Shown: in pieces, positions 34,301 through 43,586 of the stretch
Layout of the letters: every line of letters starts with the position of its first letter
Numbering within the stretch: position 1 is the first letter of the stretch
NCBI RefSeq assembly: GCF_964019385.1
Contig: NC_088653.1
Span: 13,333,154 to 13,397,153 of the forward strand
Origin: Sycon ciliatum
Taxonomy: Eukaryota > Porifera > Calcarea > Leucosolenida > Sycettidae
Length of the DNA: 64,000 nucleotides
Reading direction: 5' to 3'
The notes under the pieces: model-generated
Database searches by the model: none
What the model saw: the letters and a program-made list of their open reading frames with translations, nothing else
Told to the model about the DNA's origin: nothing
Position numbers and translations under genes: made by a program

Positions 34301-36315
34301 GGAGAGTGTGCGGTTCCTGGGACATTGCATCGATGGACTGCACATCGCCCCTGACCCAGACAAGATTGCCGCAGTTAAGGTCTGGCCCGCTCCGACTTCC
34401 GTCACAGAGGTGAGGCAATTTCTTGGATTTACGAATTATTTTAGGCGAGTCATAGGTCAATACTCATCGCTCTCTAAGAACTTAGAGGAGATAACGGGAA
34501 AACATGCACGATTCGAGTGGAACAGCTCTCGGCAACATGCCTTTGAATCGCTAAAGCATGCCTTGTTGAATGCACCCCTATTGCGGCTGGCTGATGTGAA
34601 CCGACCATTCAGAGTGGTAACAGATGCAAGCGATTTCGCCTTGGGATGTGTTCTTCTCCAAGAACTAGAGGAAGATGCCTGGCATCCATTGGCTTATGTA
34701 CTTCCGCCTAGCAGGTTTTTTTCTACTGGCCCCGAATGGGTCTCGATATCAAGAGATTTGTCAAAACCTGTGATCTCTGCCAGCGAACGAAGGGAGGTCA
34801 GCCACGAACAGGGCTTCTCCAGTCACTTCCAATACCTAATAGTCCTTGGCAGGATATCTCAATGGATTTTATTGTTGGATTGCCCCTTACTTCTCGTGGC
34901 TTGGACGCAATTTACACCTTTGTGGACCCACTTACGAAGTGCGTACATCTTGTTCCAACAAACTCGAATATTGATGCTAAGGGCAGCGCTCAACTGTACA
35001 TTCAAAACGAATTTCGTCTGCACGGGCTGAGCTCGACCATTGTTTCCGGTCGCGATCCCCGATTCACTGCAGCTTTTTTCAAAGTAGTATTCTCTCAGCT
35101 AGGAACTAAATTGGCATTCAGCACTGCTAACCACCCTCAAACGGATGGTTTGACAGAGAGAGTTAACCGGCAAGTGGGAGATGTTCTAAGAGCATTTGTG
35201 AACTTGAGACAGGACAATTGGGATTCGCTTCTACCACTCTGCGAGTTTGCAATTAACAGTTCACAACAGTTATCTATAGCTAATACACCGTTCTATCTCA
35301 CCCTAAGTCCCCGCCCGAATTCATTCTTACCGGAGGGGAAAGGAGTGATTCGGTCGATTGGCTTCATGAGCAGGAAGCCGCACTAAGGATAGCTCGAGAT
35401 GCAATGCTCGGCGCCCAGGCAAGGCAAGCTCTATACGCAGACCAGACGAGAACGCCCAGTGATTTGAAGGTTGGTGATAGCGTTCTTGTCTACAGAGACT
35501 TTCTACTGACCCCGGAAGCTCGTGGCCAGCCCTCTCGGAAGTTGCAACCCAAGTGGTTTGGTCCGTATCGTATCCAGGCTAAGATTGGAGCGAATGCTTT
35601 TCGCTTGGAACTACACCGTGAACTTCGCTGCCATCCCGTGTTTAATGTCACTGCTCTTAAACGCCACGAAGAGAACACGATTCCTGGAAGACACCAACCC
35701 CCGCCTCCGCCCTTCACAGATCTAGATGGACACACACGCTATGTTGTCGAAGCCGTTTTGAATCACCGACACCGCACTGGTGAGCAACACTTCCTGGTGC
35801 ATTGGAAGGGTTACCCCAGCAGCGAAGCTACGTGGGAGCCCGCTGGCAACCTATGTGATGAGTCTGGTCGGAATATTAAACCGCTGCAGAACTATCTAGC
35901 CTCACAGCGACAGCAGCCTTGATCTAACTTGGCTGAGCCATATGCATCTCTTACTGAGATAGTTAATAATATGTTATAGACTGATATAGTTTTGCGTCAT
36001 CTCCTTGTGAGAGTGATGGAGTTGGGTTGGATTACACTTCAATGTGGTTATGCATGTGCATGAGTGAATATTTAATATTCCCCTTTCCACAATTACATCT
36101 CCTCACGGGATTGTGTTATCTAATAGAACCTTGGACTTCCTATGGGGCCGGGAGAGTGTAATAGTTTTACCTTGACACTTCTTGCTTGTCTTATGGTAAC
36201 ACCTTGTTTTCCTACTATTCTCTTTCCTGCGGTTATCGCCTTTCTTTTGCTTTATAACCTCTGGTTTGAACATCATTCGACGAATTCTCCAATCAATCAA
36301 GTCTATACTTTTACA
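31329..36315 (+). mobile_element. Ty3-class chromodomain LTR retrotransposon (chromovirus-like), full length but broken
   Basis: LTRs of 159 bp at 31329-31487 and 36157-36315 start TGTAATAGTTTTACC and differ at about 7 positions (4-5%). CCATG repeats directly on both sides (31324-31328, 36316-36320). A purine tract (GGGGCCGGGAGAG) precedes the 3' LTR. Parts in order: gag with a zinc knuckle (31496-32360), aspartic protease with a DSGST motif (about 32560-32880), reverse transcriptase (about 33100-34330, with VVFLDDILIFS), RNase H, integrase (about 34720-35380, with HPQTDGLTERVN) and a C-terminal chromodomain (35740-35915, with FLVHWKGYP and ATWEP), which in this family directs integration to marked chromatin. 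A MITE (33428-33902) sits inside the reverse transcriptase, and there are several other breaks. LTR divergence suggests moderate age. Confidence 0.92.
33428..33902. mobile_element. MITE of 475 bp with 33-bp inverted ends and AAAT target duplication
   Basis: Both ends read GAGCCGTCAGATGCGAAAAG then GGTGCTTATGGCAT inward, and AAAT lies on each side (33424-33427, 33903-33906). Removing it restores the host element's reading (NKIN..VKNKACLPN). The ends resemble those of the 851-bp relic at 5664-6514, which also has a 4-bp AT-rich duplication. No transposase frame. Confidence 0.85.
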
Positions 36316-36778
36316 CCATGTCATGCAACGTACAAGCGTGGGGTCAAGAAAGCGTACACCAAAATAATTCACAAAGTCTTGCAGGAGAGTAAGATATCAG
36401 ATTCTGTACTTTCTGACCAAGTCTGTACTAGTAGGTAATCGAACTTGTCCTAATCGGAATTCATCCCCCAGATCCCCCTGAATTCAATTTGAAATCAGCA
36501 ATTATGGGAAATTCTACAAGAAACTCCATCTTTGTACCAGTGGACACTAAATTATTATGGCGCGCGCACTGAACGTGCAGGTAGGTACAGGTAGGTGTAA
36601 TTCAGCGCATATGTAGAGTAAATGAGTATTTGACTATAGTATAGTCATTGTCGCGAAATGACTTGTAATTATTCTTTTATTCCTCGCGATATATCACCAG
36701 GCAAAGAGAACAAGAGTAGAACTACCATTCAGATTGGCAAGAAGAAGACGAACCAAAACATTTATCTGTTCAAACTGT
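36316..36778. other. Intron sequence, no feature supported
   Basis: An open + strand stretch after the LTR (about 36325-36438) reads YKRGVKKAYTKIIHKVLQ and so on, then stops. I cannot assign it. AGGTAGGTACAGGTAGGT is a short local repeat at 36580-36597. Confidence 0.3.
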
Positions 36779-36959
36779 TCCTTCTCCAGTATCATTCAAA
36801 AAAATCTATCCAGAACTAAAACTCATGTGGCAATATTTTCCACGTTCAAGAAATCGGATAAAATACGTGTTACAACTTACAAGTGAAACCGCAGTGATTC
36901 ACCGGCACAAATACATGGTGGGCACAGTACAGAAATACAATATTCATGACTCAGACTGA
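36779..36959 (+). repeat. ~180-bp direct repeat, copy 1, with an open reading frame
   Basis: Nearly identical to 37920-38102 (three differences seen). Both copies read SFKKIYPELKLMWQYFPRSR on to a shared TGA, about 54 residues. Copy 1 follows a good acceptor-like tract (TTCCTTCTCCAG). The frame would need a phase-1 intron, unlike the phase-0 host exons, so I do not call it an exon. Confidence 0.6.
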
Positions 36960-36984
36960 CACTCCCAGCAGAAAGGAAAAATAA

Positions 36985-37925
36985 TATGCAAGTAAGAAAG
37001 GAACAGCTCATGCAAACACTGGATGTTTAAGCTTGGTAGATAACAGTGTTCATTCAAGCTGTGCAGCAATGCGGTAGCGAGCGATGTCTGCTGTTTGTCG
37101 ACGAGTCTCGGAGCCGATTCGTGCTGCGGCTTTGTTGGTTGACTTGGGATCACCTTGTGGTTGGACTGGTGGCGGGTCGTCTTGAGTTGGTGTCACCTCT
37201 AGTGGGTAACACATGACTACCGGCCTGGTGAGGGTTCTTCCGTTTGGGAGGCGAAGCTTGACAGATCAAATGCATCCATCTGCACTGGCAATTGTGTCAC
37301 GATTCCCAGTTTCCATGTTGCTCTTTTCTTCTTTTCATCCTTAAAGGTGACGACTTCTCCAGGTGTTGGTTGTCTTGGTAACGCATTCCTTGTCCGGTGG
37401 TGTTGGCGTGATCGCTCTCTCGGGTACGTCACGCACTCTGATTCCCATATCTGCCAGAACTTGTCAAGCAGGGCTTCCTGCCGTCGTAGCTGGCTTTCAA
37501 GATGAGCTGACGTCGACTGTGGTCGGGGATCCTCTTGATCTGGATCAGCTGTTGGCATTGTAGAAGGGGATTTTACATTCAGGAAATGAGCTGGTGTGAT
37601 GATAGTGCCGGAATATTCCTCTTCTACAACATACGTCAGTGGTCGGCTGTTGACGGTGGCTTCTATCTCAGTCCGAAGGGTGATGAGTTTCGGCTTGGTG
37701 AGAAGCTGGCGCCCAATGGTCTTCCTCAAGCTCCTCTTGACCAGACCAATCATTCTTTCATAGATACCTCCCATCCACGGCGAATACTCAGTTGTGAACT
37801 TCCATTGCACATTGTGGTGCTGGCTAAATGCAGCAACTTGCTGGTCACGGACAATTTTAGCCCAGCGGTTGTTGAGGATGGTGCACCCAGGGGCCCAGGC
37901 CCGGTGTCCCTTTAGACTAGGGCCT
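36985..37925 (-). mobile_element. BEL/Pao-like LTR element integrase fragment, minus strand
   Basis: An open minus-strand reading (37942-37217) contains TEYSPWMGGIYERMIGLVKR, an integrase catalytic-core end, then INSRPLTYV-type wording and a region with LLDKFWQIWESECVTYPRER and PGEVVTF, typical of BEL/Pao elements. Protease, reverse transcriptase and LTRs are missing. The fragment lies exactly between the direct repeats at 36779 and 37920. Confidence 0.82.
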
Positions 37926-38102
37926 CCTCCAATACCATTCAAAAAAATCTATCCAGAACTAAAACTCATGTGGCAATATTTTCCACGTTCAAGAAATCGG
38001 ATAAAATATGTGTTACAACTTACAAGTGAAACCGCAGTGATTCACCGGCACAAATACATGGTGGGCACAGTACAGAAATACAATATTCATGACTCAGACT
38101 GA
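37920..38102 (+). repeat. ~180-bp direct repeat, copy 2
   Basis: See copy 1 at 36779-36959. The open frame and stop are kept. The one difference seen in the shared coding stretch is synonymous (TAC/TAT). Confidence 0.6.
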
Positions 38103-38139
38103 CGTCATGACAGTCGCTTTACCGTAATAATTATTACGG

Positions 38140-38890
38140 TCCAGCAATGTGGTATGTGTACAAGCACTCGGCTACATGGCTTCCTAGCCTCATAATTCGC
38201 CGCACCATCGCTGCCCTCTGCCTCCTGTATAAAGCCCGTTGCGATAATTCTCCCGCTCTTCTCTCGAGAATGGCTCCACCCCCGACACACCAACCCAGGA
38301 CCACACGCCTCACCCGCCAGGCTGTACGACTGTCCACCGCGCATCCCCATCAGTTACAGAATGTTCTTCCTGCCAATTCCCGGAACAATGTGAGCCGAGC
38401 CTTTCCCCACTCCGTCATCCCAATTTGGAACCAGCTGCCTACCTCTATCATTCCCCACCCATTTCACCCAAAGAACATCCAAAAGTTCAAGACAGCAGCT
38501 TATCACCATCTCCTCAGAACGAACTGGCACTGGGCCACTCATAGCATACGCGAGTAAGAGGGTACAGTGTCCTACCCTGCTTGGACGTACATGTAATCTC
38601 TCCTCACGGGCAGTCTCCTCTTGAATTTAAAAGTCTAACAGCGTTCACATCAATACTCAACTTATTCTTTTGCTCACTGAGCAATACAATCTTTCCATTT
38701 TCTTTCTTCTGTTTTCTTTTTTAATTTAATCCTCCCCACCCAATATCCCTTTGGTGCGTCCATGGAGCTATGAAGCCGAGACCTCTGGTCGGCGGAGCTT
38801 AATGGGCCCCACCACCACACTCCATCATTCACCCCAGTGTCTGGAGATATGTGGATTTTGTAGAAAAAAAAAAAAAAAAAAAAAAAAAAA
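38140..38890 (+). mobile_element. LINE C-terminal fragment with 3' UTR and poly-A tail
   Basis: A + strand frame ending at 38557 carries ATWLPSLIIRRTIAALCLLY, AFPHSVIPIWNQLP and IQKFKTAAYHHLLRTNWHWA, the C-terminus of the same LINE type as at 16-18 kb. The 3' UTR has the hairpin AGCCGAGACCTCTGGTCGG (38774-38792) and ends in about 28 A's (38863-38890). 5'-truncated, as is usual for dead LINE copies. Confidence 0.88.
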
Positions 38891-39500
38891 CACTCCGTAT
38901 GGCATTCTATGTTTCTGTAGATCTGTACGCTATGCGGCACATAGGCAGTACACACTATATGTACACGGCGAATTGGGCAAGCACGTTTGTTGTTGTCTTC
39001 CAGCCTGCGGTGTGAATACCATCAGGCAAAGATATCCAAATCCTGCACCACCTCAGCCTTCTCAGGAGGCTTCCAACTGGGATTAGGCAGGGAAACGCGC
39101 TTCTGCGAGGCAGGAGCATCGAGGTTGCTATTTGCAACCGCTAGCACCTCACACATGAGCTTGTCAACATTATGTAGTACCCCTGCCTGGCTGGTACGGA
39201 AGTAATGCGGAACTAATACGGCACTTTACCTGATGTATATTTAGTGTCTCTCCGTATGTAAGCGTACGGCGTCTGTAGCATAAAGGCTGCTGCGCATTTC
39301 TGTTTTGATGAGATTTTATAGCAACGACAATGCTAACTCGAAGAAGTAGTCAACCTCTAGGTGTGCACCGGAGAGAAAGTTATTTATTCCCGTAGTTATG
39401 CAGAAGACGTGACTTCAGTAACGTCTTGCGCTAGCCAGGGTCCACACAGCTTTAATTTGGTATTTGTGTGTTTTTTGTTTGTTTTTTTGTTTGCGTGTTT
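38891..39500. other. No gene seen
   Basis: No recognisable frame. 39461-39495 is T-rich (GTTTGTTTTTTTG repeats). Confidence 0.4.
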
Positions 39501-39504
39501 GTGT

Positions 39505-40055
39505 CACGCCTGGCGCTATCCCGTATCTGTCCCGTACCGTACCGTACAATCAAACACAGCTGGCCACATACAACCGGCCGCACTATTCAAATAGGGCTTT
39601 CAAACGCAAGATCATAACGTGAAGCCACTTGGAAGAATGGGTATGAATGCGAAGTGTATAGGGGAATGCATGTAGGGCGATAGTGCGGGTTCGAACCCCA
39701 GGATATGTTTGAAAAAAAGGAGAATTGAACAATTTATAACATCCCTATGGTTTTTTTTGCCGTCATCAAGGCGGTAGAGGGTGTCGTATTACCCTTGATC
39801 GTACCTGTCCCGTACCTATCCCGTACCGTACCATCAAAGACGGCTGGCCACAATGCATGTTCAAATAGGGCTTTCAAATGCAAGATCATAACGTGAAGCA
39901 ACTTGGAAATATTAGTATGTATGCGAAGTGTATCGGGGGATGCATGCAGGGCGCGCGATAGTGCGGGTTCGAATCCCAGGTTATGTCTTTAAAAAAGGAA
40001 TTTTTTAAAGAATTTATAACATCCCTATGCTTTTTTTTTGTCTAGGTCATCAAGG
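39505..40055 (+). repeat. Tandem pair of a ~290-bp tRNA-like (SINE-like) unit
   Basis: Unit 1 (about 39505-39772) and unit 2 (about 39795-40052) share CTATCCCGTACCGTACC-type words, AAATAGGGCTTTCAAA, AAGATCATAACGTGAAG and AATTTATAACATCCCTATG. Each holds a polymerase III B-box match: GGTTCGAACCC at 39689 and GGTTCGAATCC at 39967. An A box is not clear. It may be a SINE family that duplicated in tandem. Confidence 0.65.
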
Positions 40056-40059
40056 CAAA

Positions 40060-40213
40060 AAAGTATAGCGTAGGGCCCTGAGCTTCCAAGCTCTCCCTTT
40101 TTTACCACTTCTTCTTTTACTAATAATTATATCCCAGATGTGTACCTGAGAGAAGAAGAATAAAACTAACTCTTGTTGATTGCACCGCGCCTTCCACTCG
40201 GCTACCTGTTACA
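40060..40213 (+). mobile_element. Probable LTR end upstream of a tRNA-primer site
   Basis: The stretch ends CTGTTACA, one base before a tRNA 3'-end complement, as LTRs do. The other end and the partner LTR were not found, so the left border is a guess. Confidence 0.4.
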
Positions 40214-40214
40214 T

Positions 40215-40258
40215 TGGTGACAGCGGTGGGATTTGAACCCACGCCTCCGGAGAGACTG
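40215..40258 (-). other. 44-nt complement of a tRNA-Leu 3' half, including CCA (primer-binding site or tRNA relic)
   Basis: The reverse complement ends GTCACCA and has a T arm (GTGGG TTCAAAT CCCAC) and a GTCTCTCCGGAGGC variable arm, as in eukaryotic tRNA-Leu of the AAG/TAA type. The first 18 nt (TGGTGACAGCGGTGGGAT) would be an ordinary retroelement primer-binding site. The match runs on through the T arm and variable arm, further than such sites normally do. No anticodon half is present, so it is not a tRNA gene. Confidence 0.75.
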
Positions 40259-40379
40259 TTACACATTATCATAGCTCTTTCTGTCGTATAATTATCAATT
40301 TGGCCACATAGTCTTCTTTATGCTTTGAGAACTGGAATTTATACCTTTGTTAGGTACCTCCTCCCGTACCTTTTCTAGC

Positions 40380-40625
40380 TGGCCTGCATGCACTTGCGTA
40401 CGCACCTTTTGTCTCCTTTTGTTCCGTTGGCCTGGGTAGCTACTTGCGCGCCCATATTTGCCATAGCTACCCCTGCCCTTTATCTTGCCGTTCAGACTTG
40501 ATCTCTTTCTCACTCTTCAATGTAGTCGTTTCGTTCGTCTTGGTCTCTTGTCTCGTCGTCTATAATAAATGTCGTTCCCCAACCTCCCTGTTCCCGTTGT
40601 AATGTCTGGATAATGTGTCGTCAGT
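40380..40625 (+). repeat. Dispersed LTR-like repeat, copy 2
   Basis: Reverse complement of the stretch at 15893-16170. Includes CGTCGTCTATAATAAATGTC and GTTCCCGTTGTAATGTCTGG. Confidence 0.65.
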
Positions 40626-41440
40626 CGTCCTGTTTCGAACTCAACACCTTCCTATCGCGGTCTTTTTGGTTGGGCTGTGGCGATGGTTGACATTGACGTC
40701 GTCAAGAGCTGCAAGATGTGCGTGTCCAATCATCCCCAGAATTGAGAAACGAATGCGTTTCAGAATGTACTTTGGCATGGCACTGTGATAAACCTGCATG
40801 GCAAAAGGAATGTGGAGAAAACACACTTATTAACTCATTATTATTACACGCACATACGCGTTGCTGGGGCCCCATTGAAATAAGCTTGACCAGGTTCGCA
40901 TATGCCAAACTGATTATGCCAACGCCTCTTGACGAAAACATACAGAGAGAAACAAATCGTGGGGAAACGAAACAAGAACAGTATTAGTACAAGCAAAAAG
41001 GAAGCTAAACCATAACAAACAAACAAACAACAACAAAAATAAAAAATAAAACATTCGACGAAGGAAAAATGGAACGGCGGACAGACTACAAGAAATTGAA
41101 AACAAAAGAGCATGGAAACACACTTGCTTAGACAATATACAGGTCCTCCCTCGTTAGTTGATAATCTCTGGGCCGTCAGGAAGGTTATCTTATAGCGAGA
41201 CTTATCTTGTAAAAGGACTTGCAACCAAACATGGTCAGTAAGCGCTGGTATGCACTTTTCTGTGTTTCCCTCGATACAAAATAATTTCTAGATCCTGAAA
41301 TTCGTTATAATATAATTTCAATACAGTACTACATGCCGGCTGTTTATCGGATATGGAAAATAAAGATACACTGTACAGTTTCAATGCAGTGTTATAGCGT
41401 ATTTGGTACAAATAGAGAGATCAACACTGAAATGTTGGAA
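40626..41440. other. No gene seen
   Basis: Open frames on both strands do not resemble known families. 41020-41060 is A-rich (AACAAACAAACAAAC). Confidence 0.4.
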
Positions 41441-42230
41441 AGCAGAGCACAGCAGAGCACGGCAGAGCACGGCAGAGCACGGCAGAGCACGGCAGAGCAC
41501 GGCAGAGCACGGCAGAGCACGGCAGAGCACGGCAGAGCACGGCAGAGCACGGCAGAGCACGGCAGAGCACGGCAGAGCACGGCAGAGCACGGCAGAGCAC
41601 GGCAGAGCACGGCAGAGCACGGCAGAGCACGGCAGAGCACGGCAGAGCACGGCAGAGCACGGCAGAGCACGGCAGAGCACGGCAGAGCACGGCAGAGCAC
41701 GGCAGAGCACGGCAGAGCACGGCAGAGCACGGCAGAGCACGGCAGAGCACGGCAGAGCACGGCAGAGCACGGCAGAGCACGGCAGAGCACGGCAGAGCAC
41801 GGCAGAGCACGGCAGAGCACGGCAGAGCACGGCAGAGCACGGCAGAGCACGGCAGAGCACGGCAGAGCACGGCAGAGCACGGCAGAGCACGGCAGAGCAC
41901 GGCAGAGCACGGCAGAGCACGGCAGAGCACGGCAGAGCACGGCAGAGCACGGCAGAGCACGGCAGAGCACGGCAGAGCACGGCAGAGCACGGCAGAGCAC
42001 GGCAGAGCACGGCAGAGCACGGCAGAGCACGGCAGAGCACGGCAGAGCACGGCAGAGCACGGCAGAGCACGGCAGAGCACGGCAGAGCACGGCAGAGCAC
42101 GGCAGAGCACGGCAGAGCACGGCAGAGCACGGCAGAGCACGGCAGAGCACGGCAGAGCACGGCAGAGCACGGCAGAGCACGGCAGAGCACGGCAGAGCAC
42201 GGCAGAGCACGGCAGAGCACAGCAGAGCGC
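41441..42230 (+). repeat. 10-bp tandem repeat, 79 units, 76 of them identical
   Basis: GGCAGAGCAC is repeated 76 times without a single change (41461-42220). It is bordered by two AGCAGAGCAC units on the left and one AGCAGAGCGC on the right. Because 10 bp is not a multiple of three, all three + frames give the same 10-residue repeat, and the minus frames likewise, which explains six long but meaningless open frames. Confidence 0.98.
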
Positions 42231-42249
42231 ACTGAAAATAATTCGCTTT

Positions 42250-42562
42250 ATTCAGGCGCTCTGCATGAATCTAGGAATCGAGGAAGCCGATGGATGATCG
42301 TGCTGCCATTGGTGTTACTTCTGTTGATCAAGACACCTAAGATGGATCGACGTACATCCCTAGTTTGATTATCTGCGTCCTGGTCGAGGATCATCACATT
42401 CGCATTTTCAGGCGCTCTGTATATATCCAGCAAGTATGCGAGGAAGCCGATGGATAGTGTTCTCGTATTCGTAAGACACGCGGGATGGACCGACGTACAT
42501 CCCCACTACATCTGTACGATGCAGTTTGATGATCTGCGTCTTGATTGAGAAACATCAAATTT
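42250..42562 (+). repeat. Imperfect tandem duplication of about 155 bp next to the 10-bp array
   Basis: TTCAGGCGCTCTG, GAGGAAGCCGATGGAT, GACGTACATCCC and GATCTGCGTC occur in the same order in both halves (about 42251-42406 and 42407-42562). Confidence 0.8.
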
Positions 42563-43586
42563 CATGGCTTTCTTCATGGATCCAAACCTACAGACCAACC
42601 CAAAACAAAACCCGGATCAATCTATTCTAGTTCAAGGCCCCCTGAACGGACTGTTACTCACCTTGGTTGACGAACAAAGTCCACGATCGATCCCTGTTGT
42701 GTCCCGAGAGTCTATCTCTACCCAGCGCGGGTACAGTGCTCCGTACATGGACTCATGCTCGTCCTGATCCGTAACCTATGCACTATCCACTGGTTTTTCA
42801 TGGCCCCTTTCAGGGATCCACGGTACACATGGTAGATCACAGGTGCAGGTAGGAGGTGTGTCACACTCACAACCTTTTGACACAAGGCTCTTCCTGCATA
42901 GCGCCTAGAGCTAGGACAATTTTTCGTTGTCAGTTTGAAGTGCAGCTTGGTTCACTCGATCTCTGTTTGCACTCGACTCCGTCACATAGACGTTTATTTG
43001 AGTAGAGCAATGTATGTTTTGGTCCGTTCAGCAGCAGCCTTTTCGTCAAGTTTCGTTGAATTATTACGCACTCCTTTTGTTTCCGCGTGTTCACTGGACC
43101 ATGTTTGAACGGACGTACAATTAACGTATCTCAGACGACAACTAACAAACCTCAATGGAAAGAACTTATCTTACAACACTATTTCCTCTTCCGTGCCCAT
43201 GCGTTGCAGATATAGCCGCTTCATCTGGAGTGTGCTGGTAGCGTACTGTCGTTGAGTGCATACGGTGTAGCCTAAACTGAATTAGCTGTCGATGTTGTTC
43301 ATTGGAGTAACCTATACAGATTGGTGAAAATGTTGTGGGTATTTGATGTTACGACGCTGCACGAAAACCTTTCCTTTGTTCTTCACTCTAACTTCTTATT
43401 TCTCCATTGGACAAGTTATGTTCTAATGAAAGAGATGCTTCCCGGGGCCAGCACAAAGACTCGTTATAACGAGTTTTATGTTATAACAGATTATGTTGTA
43501 TCCGGACCTGTAAACAGTGGTATAGACCACGTTTCGTCAGGGGATTTCAGATTTGTATCTACTAACGGGGTTTATGTACTAACCAG
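42563..43586. other. No gene seen
   Basis: A + strand open stretch (43321-43590) has no family resemblance. Probably intron. Confidence 0.35.

Noticed and set aside
36779-36959. Alternative terminal exon of the ankyrin-Roc gene
   Set aside because: The acceptor is good, but the frame needs a phase-1 intron while every other exon is phase 0, and the segment is duplicated around a retroelement piece. Kept as a finding only.
40215-40258. A tRNA-Leu gene on the minus strand
   Set aside because: Only the 3' half is present and it ends in encoded CCA.
41444-42230. CRISPR array
   Set aside because: There are no spacers; it is a pure tandem repeat in a eukaryotic context. The same holds for the 18-, 26- and 87-bp arrays.
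41333-42368. Long open frames of 260-320 residues on both strands over the 10-bp array
   Set aside because: A 10-bp unit without stops opens every frame automatically, and the frames are the same 10-residue repeat. No start context, domain or splice support.
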